A DNA stretch of 64,000 nucleotides from an uncultured Pelagibacteraceae bacterium (lineage in GTDB: Bacteria; Pseudomonadota; Alphaproteobacteria; Pelagibacterales; Pelagibacteraceae), in contig CACBTT010000001.1 in NCBI GenBank assembly GCA_902542235.1, positions 34,058 to 98,057 of the forward strand, in the 5' to 3' direction. The translations under genes were made by a program, and so were the position numbers. Positions 18,235-27,035 of the stretch are shown here, piece after piece. How positions within the stretch are numbered: position 1 is the stretch's first letter; each line of letters opens with the position of its first letter. Under the pieces are notes generated by a model, which saw only the letters and a program-made list of their open reading frames with translations, did not search any database and was not told where the DNA came from.

Positions 18235-19255
18235 TCTTATCTTCTGCAAATAAAGCTTTGATTATTTCTTTTTTGCTTAATGAACCAATAACTTTTTTAT
18301 TTTCATCAATAACAGAGTAAGATCCTTCGGATTTTAAAACTTTTGATGCGATTTTTTCAATCTTTTCTTTATAGTTAACAGTATTATCATAGAGTTTTTT
18401 ATCCTTATTATTCATAACACTTTCAGCGTTTAATAACTTAGATCTAGGAATATCTTTTGTAAATTCCGCAACATAATCAGTAGCTGGTTTTGTGATTAAT
18501 TCTTCAGGAGTGCCTACTTGGACTATTAATCCTTCATACATTATCGCTATTCTATCTGCCAATCTTATAGCTTCATCAAAATCATGAGTTATAAAAACAA
18601 TTGTCTTTTTAAGCATATTTTGAAGTCTCAAAAACTCGTTTTGCATCTCTTTTCTAATCAATGGATCTAAAGCTGAAAAAGGTTCGTCTAAAAACCAAAC
18701 ATCTGGTTCAACCGCTAAAGACCTTGCTAGTCCAACTCTTTGTTGTTGACCACCCGAAAGTTCTCTAGGATAATATTTTTCTCTACCTTCAAGACCAACT
18801 AATTTAATGACCTCTTTAGCTCTATCTTCTCTTTTAATAGGTTCTATTCCTTGCACCTCTAAAGGAAATGCAACATTTTGTAAAACTGTTCTGTGAGGTA
18901 ATAAAGCAAAATGCTGAAATACCATTCCCATTTTATGTCTTCTTATTTCGATTAACTCTTTATCGCTAGCTTTTAATAAATCTTTACCCTCAAAAAAAAC
19001 TTGACCATCAGTTGGTTGAATAAGTTTAGACATGCATCTTAATAATGTTGACTTACCAGATCCACTCAATCCCATAATAACCAATATTTCTCCAGTTTTT
19101 ACATCAATAGATGCATCTCTAACCGCAGGTATATATTTATTTGATTTTAGTTGCTCGGTTGATGGATTATTATTATTTTCTTTTAAAAACTTTTCTGGAT
19201 TTTCTCCATATAATTTCCAAATATTTGAACATGAAATTTTGATTTGATCGTCCAT
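18227..19255 (-). CDS. tmoV: TMAO/betaine-type ABC ATPase (ProV-like)
   Basis: The 342-residue protein has a ProV-type ATPase with Walker A MGLSGSGKSTLLR (about residues 62-74), signature LSGGQQQRVGLARSLA and Walker B VWFLDEPFSALDP. A C-terminal CBS-like piece follows (SYSVIDENKKVIGSLSKKEI). In OpuA/ProV, CBS domains sense ionic strength; only one partial copy seems present. It lies downstream of a terminator hairpin after tmoX and overlaps the permease gene. The call to TmoV rests on the cluster with a fused permease and tdm. Confidence 0.82.
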   Translation of the reverse strand: MDDQIKISCSNIWKLYGENPEKFLKENNNNPSTEQLKSNKYIPAVRDASIDVKTGEILVIMGLSGSGKSTLLRCMSKLIQPTDGQVFFEGKDLLKASDKELIEIRRHKMGMVFQHFALLPHRTVLQNVAFPLEVQGIEPIKREDRAKEVIKLVGLEGREKYYPRELSGGQQQRVGLARSLAVEPDVWFLDEPFSALDPLIRKEMQNEFLRLQNMLKKTIVFITHDFDEAIRLADRIAIMYEGLIVQVGTPEELITKPATDYVAEFTKDIPRSKLLNAESVMNNKDKKLYDNTVNYKEKIEKIASKVLKSEGSYSVIDENKKVIGSLSKKEIIKALFAEDKNE

Positions 19256-19265
19256 AATAAATAAA

Positions 19266-19329
19266 GTTAAGAGAACTTAACATAAAATAAAAAAAAAACG
19301 AACCGACTTAAGATTATGTCGGTTCGTTT
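19266..19329 (-). terminator. Strong intercistronic terminator after tmoX, with second small hairpin
   Basis: AAACGAACCGAC (19296-19307) pairs perfectly with GTCGGTTCGTTT (19318-19329): a 12-bp stem and 10-base loop. On the minus strand it is followed by a long T-run, as in a classical Rho-independent terminator. A second hairpin, GTTAAG-AGAA-CTTAAC (19266-19281), lies between it and the tmoV start. The terminator would end most transcripts after tmoX, giving an excess of binding protein over transporter. Confidence 0.9.
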
Positions 19330-19345
19330 CTAAATAGACTAAAAA

Positions 19346-20290
19346 TTACTTAATCCAATTGCTCCATTTAGATTTGTGGTCATCTAACCATTTTTGAGCA
19401 GCTGCTGATACTTCTAAACCATCCGTGTCCTTGTAGTTAGCCATTTTATCAATGTCTGGACCAGAAAAATTCATCTGTTTTAACAACTTATATCCCGCAG
19501 GATGATTTTTTTTGAAATCAGCATTAACTGCTAATTTTAAGTAACCACTTGCTGGGTTTCCACAATCATAAAGTGCAGTTTTATTGATTCCCCATGAAGG
19601 ATCCTTTGTACAAGCCGGATCATGTTTAGGAAACTCAACAAACTTACCTGGATATTTTGCACCGATGAAATTTGGTGACCAGTTAAACACAACTACAGCT
19701 TTTCCTTGCGCTACACCTGCATCTAATTCAGCCCAAATTGCATCTGCAGAACCTGCATTTTTAACCATGAAGTTCATTCCTAGAGCCTCAACTTTTTCAG
19801 CATCATGTTTTAACCAATCAACAGGACCACCGATAAACACTCCCTTACCTCCAGAGTCTGCTCTTGCAAAAAGATCTGCACATTTATTTAAAGCTTTCCA
19901 ATCTGGTAGACCAGGACAAAGTTTTTCAACATGGTTTGGATACCACCAGTCCTCTCTAGTTACAGCATCGTGAGTAAGAATTTCTTCAATTCCACCACCA
20001 GCTTTTGCTTTTTCATAAGATGCTCCAAACGCACCTTCCCAAATTTCATGAACTAGATCAATATCACCGTCTGCCATTGCTTGGTATACTGCTTGTGAGT
20101 CCATATTAATATACTCTACTTTCTCACCTACCATTTTAAGCAATTCACCAACAACTTCAGCTCCAACTAATTGACTTGACCAATTGTGTGTTGGGATTTT
20201 AACAACTCCGCTTTTATCTGCATTCGCACCTGTAAAACTTAGAGCAAATGTAATCAAAAAAGCAGAAATTATTGATAAAAGTTTCTTCAT
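19346..20290 (-). CDS. tmoX: TMAO/betaine-type substrate-binding protein (OpuAC fold)
   Basis: This 314-residue protein has a signal peptide (MKKLLSIISAFLITFALSFTGANA) and an OpuAC/ProX fold with VVKIPTHNWSSQLVGAEVVG-like N-terminus, WEGAFGASYEKAKAGGG and EDWWYPNHVEKLCPGLPDW. Several conserved tryptophans could form the aromatic cage that holds a quaternary ammonium or N-oxide head group. It has a strong ribosome site (GAGAGGAGAAATAA before ATG) and a terminator right behind it. Divergence from tdm across 141 bases is the main reason to assign TMAO rather than glycine betaine or proline betaine; sequence alone does not separate them. Confidence 0.82.
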   Translation of the reverse strand: MKKLLSIISAFLITFALSFTGANADKSGVVKIPTHNWSSQLVGAEVVGELLKMVGEKVEYINMDSQAVYQAMADGDIDLVHEIWEGAFGASYEKAKAGGGIEEILTHDAVTREDWWYPNHVEKLCPGLPDWKALNKCADLFARADSGGKGVFIGGPVDWLKHDAEKVEALGMNFMVKNAGSADAIWAELDAGVAQGKAVVVFNWSPNFIGAKYPGKFVEFPKHDPACTKDPSWGINKTALYDCGNPASGYLKLAVNADFKKNHPAGYKLLKQMNFSGPDIDKMANYKDTDGLEVSAAAQKWLDDHKSKWSNWIK

Positions 20291-20431
20291 TTATTTCTCC
20301 TCTCTTAATATATTAAGTGTTTAATTATCCTTAAATTTAATCTTACAGTCAACAAAAGTTGGTACTAAAATTTATATATACAATTAATCAGTACTGATTT
20401 ATTCTTAAATATAAGTAATCATTGATTTAAA
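20291..20431. promoter_or_regulatory. Divergent regulatory region, tmoX / tdm
   Basis: This 141-base spacer lies between the divergent starts of tmoX and tdm and should hold both promoters. It includes the tmoX ribosome site and a 14-bp perfect palindrome near the tdm side. Shared control of import and demethylation is expected from this layout. Confidence 0.55.
20386..20399. promoter_or_regulatory. 14-bp perfect palindrome, candidate operator upstream of tdm
   Basis: AATCAGTACTGATT is a perfect 14-bp palindrome with GC-containing arms, centred about 39 bases before the tdm ATG. It is the only such non-A/T palindrome I found in the intergenic regions. The size suits a dimeric regulator such as a MarR-type protein, and a MarR-like gene lies directly after tdm. 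Operator function is inferred. Confidence 0.4.
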
Positions 20432-22771
20432 ATGTTAGAAGAAAATTTAAGAATAAATGAACCTGGTTTAAATGTTTTGCCACCTGGGGTTGAAAGATAT
20501 GTAATTAATGGCGGTGGACTTACAGGAGTTCAGATTTTTCCAGATGATGAAATAGAAATTATTAATAATGAAGGAAATCAAATTTGCGAAATAGTTGTTT
20601 TTAATTCTGATGGAAATTCAGATCCATCAATTTTAAATTTAAAATCTTCTAAATCAGAAAATGATATAATCAAAATTTTAAATAGAAATGAAGAAAGTTC
20701 AAAAATTGCATTGCGTCAATTAGAAAAAAGAAATCTTAAAATTGCAAAGTCTAAATCTTCAATCCTTTTTGACAAAGACACTCCACCAGGAGAAAAAATT
20801 AAAATAAGTTCCAAAGATAAGTGTTATTGCATTTTTTCTGCACCTGGTAATGATATGTTGGTTCATGAACAAAATCCTCCTACAGAATTAACTTTATTTA
20901 TTAAAAGAAATAATATTATTGACTATAAAGAACATAGAATAATTCCAGATCCAATTTTTGATCCTTTAGACGAAAAAAATATTGCAAAACAATCAGCGAT
21001 TTCTTTTGAAGTTAAAGAAGGAGATTATATTCAAATAATTTGTCCAACTGGTAGACAATGTTCAGATTTTGTTGCTTTTGATACAGCTAAATTAGGTAAA
21101 GGTGTAGAGAAAGGTTTAGATTGGCAAACAACCAGGACCTTTATGGGTAATACTTTTCCAGGACCGGGATTGTATTCAAAATTTTATGATACAGACCATG
21201 AACCTTTAGTAGAAGTAATAAGAGATACTGTTGGTAGACATGACACTTTTAATCTTGCTTGTACATCGAAGTATTACGAAGATGCTGGTTATTTTGGGCA
21301 TCCAAATTGCTCAGATAACTTAAGTGGTGCTATGGAAAATTTTGGGGTTAATAGACAAAAAGGATGGCACGCTATAAATTTATTTTTTAATACTTCAGCA
21401 GGAGGTTTAAATACCGTACTTTCTGATGAGTCATTTGCTAGACCTGGAGATTATGTAATATTAAGAGCTTTAAAAGATTTAACCTGCGGAACATCAGCCT
21501 GTCCAAGTGATATAGATCCATGTAATTCATGGAACCCTACAGATATTTTTGTTAGAACTTATGAAAAAAAAAGAGAATTTACAAAATCTTTTGCATTTAG
21601 AATGAAACCAGACTCAGAATTAAAACTAACAAAAAATACAGGATTTCATGAAAGAACTTCTAAATTAACAAGAAATTTTGTTGATGCTAGAGGATATTGG
21701 CTACCAAATGATTACACTAAACACGGAGTAATAAATGAATATACAGCGTGTAGAGAAAAAGCAGTTCTAATTGATTTATCTTCATTAAGAAAATTTGAAA
21801 TATTGGGTCCTGATGCAGAGGAATTGATGGACTATACTTTAACTAGAAATGTTAAAAAATTGTCGGTTGGACAGATTGTTTATTCTTCGATGTGTTATGA
21901 AAATGGTTCTATGTTTGATGATGGAACATTGTTAAAAATGAGTGATCATGGATTTAGATGGGTATGTGGTGATGAATACGCAGGTGAATGGTTAAAAGAA
22001 CAAGCAAAAAAGAAAAAATTTAATGTTTTAGTTAAAAACTCTACTGATCAAATAAATAATATTTCTCTACAAGGACCAAACAGTAGGAAAATTTTAGAAA
22101 AGTTTATTTTTACTCCACCAACACAACCTTCTATTTCAGAATTACAATGGTTTAGGTTTACAATCTGTAGAGTAAGAGAACTTAGTGGAATTCCATTGAT
22201 GGTTTCTAGAACTGGATACACAGGCGAGTTAGGATATGAAATATGGTGTCACCCTTCAGATGCACCAGCGGTTTGGGATGTGCTCATAGAAGCTGGAAAA
22301 GATGAAGGATTAATACCTGCTGGTTTTGGAGCATTAGATTTATTAAGAATTGAAGCTGGTCTAATATTGTTTGGTAATGAATTTGACGGCCAAGTTGACC
22401 CGTTCGAAGCAGGTGTTGGATTTACGGTTCCTTTAAAAACCAAAACAGCAGATTTCATTGGTAAAGAAGCATTAATAAAGAGAAAAGAAAATCCGCAAAA
22501 GAAATTAGTTGGATTAGAACTTGTAGGCAAAGAAAAAGCTAATCACGGTGATTGTGTTCACATTGGAAGATCCCAAGTTGGCGTAGTTACAAGCGGATGT
22601 CTATCTCCTACTTTGAATAAAAATATTGCTTTGTGCAGAATTGATGTAGGTCATTCAGAAATAGGTATGAATGTTGAAGTCGGTAAAATTGATGGACATC
22701 AAAAAAGAATACCTGCTAAAGTTGTTGGTTTCCCGCATTACGATCCTCAAAAAACACGTGTAAAATCTTAA
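20432..22771 (+). CDS. tdm: Trimethylamine N-oxide demethylase (DUF1989 + GcvT-like domains)
   Basis: The 779-residue protein joins an N-terminal DUF1989 catalytic region (to about residue 375) to a C-terminal GcvT-like THF-binding region (about 410-775; RKFEILGPDAEELMDYTLTR, MVSRTGYTGELGYEIW). This two-domain layout is that of Tdm, which splits TMAO to dimethylamine and formaldehyde, the latter captured by THF. Candidate zinc cysteines are C277 (LACTSKY), C293 (HPNCSDN) and C357 (SACPSD). Their 16- and 64-residue spacing equals that I recall for the Methylocella enzyme, and D212 and H290 also fall at the expected offset. It is divergent from tmoX, and its TAA overlaps the next ATG. Confidence 0.9.
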   Translation: MLEENLRINEPGLNVLPPGVERYVINGGGLTGVQIFPDDEIEIINNEGNQICEIVVFNSDGNSDPSILNLKSSKSENDIIKILNRNEESSKIALRQLEKRNLKIAKSKSSILFDKDTPPGEKIKISSKDKCYCIFSAPGNDMLVHEQNPPTELTLFIKRNNIIDYKEHRIIPDPIFDPLDEKNIAKQSAISFEVKEGDYIQIICPTGRQCSDFVAFDTAKLGKGVEKGLDWQTTRTFMGNTFPGPGLYSKFYDTDHEPLVEVIRDTVGRHDTFNLACTSKYYEDAGYFGHPNCSDNLSGAMENFGVNRQKGWHAINLFFNTSAGGLNTVLSDESFARPGDYVILRALKDLTCGTSACPSDIDPCNSWNPTDIFVRTYEKKREFTKSFAFRMKPDSELKLTKNTGFHERTSKLTRNFVDARGYWLPNDYTKHGVINEYTACREKAVLIDLSSLRKFEILGPDAEELMDYTLTRNVKKLSVGQIVYSSMCYENGSMFDDGTLLKMSDHGFRWVCGDEYAGEWLKEQAKKKKFNVLVKNSTDQINNISLQGPNSRKILEKFIFTPPTQPSISELQWFRFTICRVRELSGIPLMVSRTGYTGELGYEIWCHPSDAPAVWDVLIEAGKDEGLIPAGFGALDLLRIEAGLILFGNEFDGQVDPFEAGVGFTVPLKTKTADFIGKEALIKRKENPQKKLVGLELVGKEKANHGDCVHIGRSQVGVVTSGCLSPTLNKNIALCRIDVGHSEIGMNVEVGKIDGHQKRIPAKVVGFPHYDPQKTRVKS

Positions 22772-23121
22772 TGTCAAAATCATCAAAGGATTTATTGGAA
22801 TTTTGGGAAGATCAAATGAAACTGTCCCATACATCCAGTAATTACTTTTTCAGAAAGTCTCCTTCACATTATCACATGATGTTGATTGTGATGAATTCCT
22901 ATAAATTAAATGAAAACTTATCTGTCGAAGAACTTAAGACTAGACTTTTCAAAACCTCAAGACCCAAATCTGCGCTCATGATTAAAGAAGCTTGTGATAA
23001 AGAATTTTTTTACCTCGAAAAAACCGGAAATGACCATAGAAAAAAGTACGTTTTACCCACACAGAATTTTGTTAATGATTTTAACGAATATTTGAAAACT
23101 CTCAAAAATTTGAGTTTTTAA
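22771..23121 (+). CDS. MarR-like winged-helix transcriptional regulator
   Basis: This 116-residue protein begins at an ATG overlapping the tdm stop (TAATG). It shows a MarR-style recognition region and wing: TSRPKSALMIKEACDKEFFYLEKTGNDHRKKY. The D-x-R-x3-hydrophobic wing ending VLPT is typical of the family, although the protein is on the short side. Translational coupling to tdm suggests it senses TMAO or a product and controls the tmo/tdm promoters, perhaps through the palindrome at 20386. It is not a close match to any regulator I can name. Confidence 0.65.
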   Translation: MSKSSKDLLEFWEDQMKLSHTSSNYFFRKSPSHYHMMLIVMNSYKLNENLSVEELKTRLFKTSRPKSALMIKEACDKEFFYLEKTGNDHRKKYVLPTQNFVNDFNEYLKTLKNLSF

Positions 23122-23210
23122 TTAAAAATCTAATAAATATTTAGAATTTATATAAATTATATATAAAAATTATTATATTCTTTACTTTGCTAAAAAATTA
23201 AAGTTCGTCC

Positions 23211-24539
23211 ATGTCGTTACCGACAAAAGCAAAAGTTGTAATAATTGGTGGAGGAATTCACGGGTTAAGTACTGCTTGGAAACTTTCCGAAAAATATAAA
23301 AATCCAAACGATGTAGTTGTCCTAGAAAAAAAAGACACTGCTGCAGGTGCAAGTGGAATTGCATGTGGAGTTGTTAGAAATAATTATTTTCAACCAGCAA
23401 TGAGAGAATTAATGGCTCATTCAGTTAGTGTTTGGGAAAGTGATCCAGAGGCATTTAAATATAATGCTGTTGGCTATATGCAAATTTCTCCAGAAGTAAT
23501 GCATAAAGATGTTGCAAGTATTTATGAACAACAAAAAGCTATTGGATATGAATCAGAATTTATAGAAGGTGAAAAAGATTGCATGAAATATATGCAAGGA
23601 ATTTTTAGTGATTGGCAAGCAAAAGGTATTACATCCGTCTTGCATGAAAAAAAAGGTGGATATGCATTTAATAAAGACTCAATTAAAGCACTAGAGAAAA
23701 AAGCAAATTCAAACGGTGTAAAAGTTCATAAAGGAGTAAAGGTTACAGGTTTTAAAAGAGGGAGTAACAGCAATGCAATTACTGGCGTGGTTACAGATAA
23801 AGGTACAATTGATTGTGATCAGGTAGTTATTGGAGCAGGACCATGGGTAAGAGATTTTTGGAATATGTTGGAGTTACCAAAAACTACTAACATAAAAGAT
23901 GCTAAAAATGGAAAAATGCATGAAGTTGAAATGTGGAAGTACTGGTTTTTACAAGAAGGTGTATTGGGTGTAGATGCAGATTATTTAAAAACTAATGAAG
24001 GTAAAGCGCCTCCAGTAATCCATGTTGATACAGATGCTCCACTTTATTCTGATAAAGATGGTAAAATAATTACAGAAGACTTATGGGGTATTTATTATAA
24101 ACCTGATATTGAAGGTTTGGGAGTTCAAGGTGGAACATCGCCTTATATAGTTCAAAAACATTTTGATGAAGTTAATGTTGATCCATATGGAATTGACTCT
24201 CCTGAATATCAAACTACTGATAAATTTTCTGATATGTGGACTTCGGCACTTGCACATATCCAAAAACGTTTTGTTGGTAAATCTCATTTGTATAGAAAGG
24301 GACCATCAGGAGGATTGGGTTGTTTAACTCCAGATTCATTCCCGATATTCGATAGATTTTTTGAAAATGTTTACATGATTGCTGATGCAAATCATGGTTA
24401 TAAAATGATAGGTGTAGGGCACCTTGTTGCACAAGAAATTTTAGGTCAAGAAAGCGAATTACTAAAACCGTTCAGGTTCGATAGATATGAAAAAGGCAAA
24501 CTTCATCCGACATCGAACAGTCCGTTTCCTTGGAGTTAA
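23211..24539 (+). CDS. SoxB-like FAD-dependent amine oxidoreductase
   Basis: The 442-residue protein has the N-terminal FAD motif VVIIGGGIHGLSTAWKLSEK (residues 9-28), then ASGIACGVVRNNYFQPAM, and a C-terminal DSFPIFDRFFENVYMIADA region. It belongs to the DAO/SoxB superfamily that oxidises N-methylated amines, but no delta, alpha or gamma partner lies nearby, so it is not a standard heterotetramer. It sits between tdm-marR and the glutamine-synthetase/mgs-like genes. Since I find no dmmABC-type dimethylamine monooxygenase in the window, this enzyme is a candidate for acting between TMAO-derived dimethylamine and methylamine, or on N-methylglutamate. Substrate is unknown. Confidence 0.8.
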   Translation: MSLPTKAKVVIIGGGIHGLSTAWKLSEKYKNPNDVVVLEKKDTAAGASGIACGVVRNNYFQPAMRELMAHSVSVWESDPEAFKYNAVGYMQISPEVMHKDVASIYEQQKAIGYESEFIEGEKDCMKYMQGIFSDWQAKGITSVLHEKKGGYAFNKDSIKALEKKANSNGVKVHKGVKVTGFKRGSNSNAITGVVTDKGTIDCDQVVIGAGPWVRDFWNMLELPKTTNIKDAKNGKMHEVEMWKYWFLQEGVLGVDADYLKTNEGKAPPVIHVDTDAPLYSDKDGKIITEDLWGIYYKPDIEGLGVQGGTSPYIVQKHFDEVNVDPYGIDSPEYQTTDKFSDMWTSALAHIQKRFVGKSHLYRKGPSGGLGCLTPDSFPIFDRFFENVYMIADANHGYKMIGVGHLVAQEILGQESELLKPFRFDRYEKGKLHPTSNSPFPWS

Positions 24540-24606
24540 TTTATCTAAGTAGACAAACGTTTTTTTTTCAGTTACCTTTTTGATCTGAAAATTCAAAGGG
24601 GGAAGA

Positions 24607-26076
24607 ATGACGGATCTTGAAAAACACGTAAACCAACCAGGTAGAGCTAAACTCGTCAAAAAAGTTAGAGAAAAAATAAACGAATTAGGAATTACTTATA
24701 TATATTATCAATTTATTTCAGTAACTGGAAGAGTTGTTGGAAAAGGAATACCGGCAGATCATTGGGAAAGAACTGCAGAAAAAGGTTTTCAATTAGTTTA
24801 TGGAGCAACTGCAAACTTATTTTTAGATCGTCATAATAATTATATTGGTTACGGTCCAGAGGCTATGGAATTGGTAGGAATACCTGATCCAGAAACTTTT
24901 GTTCAGTTACCTTGGGATAAGAGAGTTGGGAGAGTTTTTGTTACGTGTTTTAGAAACAGAGAAGAAAGAAAAAATCCAGGTGGTCATTTAACAAGTGACT
25001 GCAGAGGTAATCTTAGAATTTTCATGAATGAATTCAAAAAGAAACATGGATTAGAGTTAAGAGTTGGAACCGAGCCTGAAATGATGTGGTTAACAAAAAA
25101 TCCTGACGGAACTCCAACGGGTCAAGGTTTCTCTAAACCTTTCTGTTATCACATTGATCAATTTGAATCTTTAAGACCTGTGTTTATGAAGGTTATTGAA
25201 TACGCAAAAGCGATGGGTCTTGATATGATACAAGGTGACCATGAAGATGCTCCTGGTCAATTAGAGCTTAACTGGACATTTGATAATGTTTTAAGAAACG
25301 CAGATAGATTATCTACGTATAGACAAATTTGTGCTCAAGTAGCAAGAGAACATAATCTTATAGCTTGCTTTATGACTAAACCATTTATGGGAGTTTCAGC
25401 AAGTGGATGTCACACCAACATGTCTTTGTGGAAAGGTGGAAAAGTATCAGTAAACAAATTGGGTAACAAAAAACTTCCAGGTGTAGAGGAAGTATTTAGT
25501 TATGTATCAGGAGGGACTAATACTTTCATGCCAGATACTAAAGATATGCAATTACCTGGAAAGATTGGATTACAATCAATCGCAGGGATAATGAAACACT
25601 TACCAGCTTTAACAGCAATTGGTTCTTCGACAGTGAACTCATATAGAAGATTATGGGATCAAGGTTTTTGGGCACCAGTATATGCTGACTGGGGTTATCA
25701 AAATAGAACATGTGGTTTAAGAGTATCTGCTCCAGGTAGATTCGAGTACAGATCAGTTGACTCTATGCATAATCCATATTTATTAGGTGCAGCATTACTT
25801 AAAGCTTGTGATGAAGGAATATCTAAAAAAATGAAACCAGCTAAACCTGAGTCTAGAAATATATATGAAGCTCAAAAAGCTGGTAAAGATGTTAAAAAAC
25901 TTCCACTAAGTTTAGGTGAAGCTTTAGATAGATTGGCGGAAGATGAGGTAATAAAATCATCAATGCCAGATGAAATGTATAAAGTATTTAATTGGTACAA
26001 ACGAGATGAATGGGAAAAATTCTTAGGTGCAACAACACAATGGGATCTTGATACTTATCTGGATTGTTTACCATAA
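24607..26076 (+). CDS. Glutamine synthetase family (GlnT / gamma-glutamylmethylamide synthetase type)
   Basis: The 489-residue enzyme carries glutamine-synthetase landmarks: VGTEPEMMWL (glutamate/metal site), GDHEDAPGQLELNW, TKPFMGVSASGCHTNMSLWKGG, NSYRRLWDQGFWAPV and RFEYRSVDSMHNPYLLGAALL. It belongs to the GlnT-like group that also contains gamma-glutamylmethylamide synthetase (GmaS), which joins methylamine to glutamate using ATP. It is longer than the usual ~440. A strong ribosome site (CAAAGGGGGAAGA) precedes the ATG. Eighteen bases later begin the three glutamate-synthase-like genes, the arrangement of the N-methylglutamate pathway and of glnT-glxBCD. Whether ammonia or methylamine is the substrate cannot be decided by eye. 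Confidence 0.85.
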   Translation: MTDLEKHVNQPGRAKLVKKVREKINELGITYIYYQFISVTGRVVGKGIPADHWERTAEKGFQLVYGATANLFLDRHNNYIGYGPEAMELVGIPDPETFVQLPWDKRVGRVFVTCFRNREERKNPGGHLTSDCRGNLRIFMNEFKKKHGLELRVGTEPEMMWLTKNPDGTPTGQGFSKPFCYHIDQFESLRPVFMKVIEYAKAMGLDMIQGDHEDAPGQLELNWTFDNVLRNADRLSTYRQICAQVAREHNLIACFMTKPFMGVSASGCHTNMSLWKGGKVSVNKLGNKKLPGVEEVFSYVSGGTNTFMPDTKDMQLPGKIGLQSIAGIMKHLPALTAIGSSTVNSYRRLWDQGFWAPVYADWGYQNRTCGLRVSAPGRFEYRSVDSMHNPYLLGAALLKACDEGISKKMKPAKPESRNIYEAQKAGKDVKKLPLSLGEALDRLAEDEVIKSSMPDEMYKVFNWYKRDEWEKFLGATTQWDLDTYLDCLP

Positions 26077-26093
26077 TTTAATAAGGAAATTAT

Positions 26094-27035
26094 ATGTGCG
26101 GAATAGCAGGATTAATTCATAGAGGAAATACATCAAATGTAGGTTTTGAACTCCAAGGAATGCTTCAAGCATTAAAGCATAGGGGTGAGGACTCAACTGG
26201 ATATGCTTTGTATGGAAAAACTGATGGAGAAAATTTCATCATGCGATTTAAGGTTGGTGAAAATGTTGCAGAGGGAAGCTCTTCAGTAAAAGAAGATGTA
26301 TCAGTTTATGATGAAAGAAAAAAAATTGTTGATTCTTATCTTTCTGAGCTAGGCGCTAAGGTGATAAAAGAAGATAGAATTCTTCCTTATTCATTACGGT
26401 ATGAAATTCAGTATGACAAAGATTTAATGGAATTTTCTCAAAAAATAGAAAGTGTTGAAGGTGTAGAAATATTATCTATGGGAAAATCTCTAGAAGTAAT
26501 TAAAGATCTGGGAAATGCTGAAGTTGTTTGTAACAGATATAATTTAGATAAAGTTGTCGGGACACATGCAATTGGTCATGCTAGAATGGCAACAGAGTCG
26601 GGAGTGGATATTAAATCTGCTCACCCATTTTGGGGTTATCCTTTTAGCGATGTATCAGTCGTTCATAATGGACAATTAACAAACTATTGGAATAATAGAA
26701 GAGTATTGGAAAACAAGGGCATGAGATTTATGTCAGAATGTGACTCGGAATTAATCGCTGTATATCTTGCAGAAAAAATGAGAAATGGAGCTACATTAGA
26801 AGAGGGAATGAAAGAGTCTCTCGTCGGTTTAGATGGGGTATTTACTTATTTTGTTGCTACAAAAGATAGTTTAGGGATGGCGAAAGATACAATGGCTGCA
26901 AAACCACTAGTATTGTATGAGTCAGATGATTTAGTTGCAATGGGGTCAGAGGAAATTGCAATAAGATCAATATTACCACAAGAAATCGAAACTTATGATC
27001 CTTTTGATGGAGAAGTTAAAGTATGGCAAATTTAA
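26094..27035 (+). CDS. Class II glutamine amidotransferase subunit (MgsA/GlxB type)
   Basis: The 313-residue protein begins MCGIAGLIHRG, so cysteine 2 is the N-terminal nucleophile of a class II amidotransferase. Further motifs are GHARMATESGVDIKSAHPFWG and VVHNGQLTNYWNNRR. It corresponds to the amidotransferase domain of glutamate synthase encoded as a separate subunit, as in N-methylglutamate synthase (mgsA) or GlxB. The start lies 18 bases after the glutamine-synthetase-like gene, and it overlaps the next gene by 13 bases. The likely role is to release methylamine or ammonia from a gamma-glutamyl donor and channel it to the synthase subunit. Confidence 0.85.
   Translation: MCGIAGLIHRGNTSNVGFELQGMLQALKHRGEDSTGYALYGKTDGENFIMRFKVGENVAEGSSSVKEDVSVYDERKKIVDSYLSELGAKVIKEDRILPYSLRYEIQYDKDLMEFSQKIESVEGVEILSMGKSLEVIKDLGNAEVVCNRYNLDKVVGTHAIGHARMATESGVDIKSAHPFWGYPFSDVSVVHNGQLTNYWNNRRVLENKGMRFMSECDSELIAVYLAEKMRNGATLEEGMKESLVGLDGVFTYFVATKDSLGMAKDTMAAKPLVLYESDDLVAMGSEEIAIRSILPQEIETYDPFDGEVKVWQI

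Noticed and set aside
19584-19973. 129-codon plus-strand ORF inside tmoX
   Set aside because: It is antisense to a well-supported gene, has no ribosome site, and its composition is the complement of tmoX codon use.
23140-23170. A/T-only palindrome AATTTATATAAATT before the SoxB-like gene
   Set aside because: It is perfect but entirely A/T in an A/T-rich spacer, so it is expected by chance.
24565-24591. Small TTTTCAG/CTGAAAA hairpin before the 489-aa glutamine-synthetase-like gene
   Set aside because: A 7-bp A/T-rich stem with a 13-base loop and no T-run afterwards; too weak to call a terminator or riboswitch.
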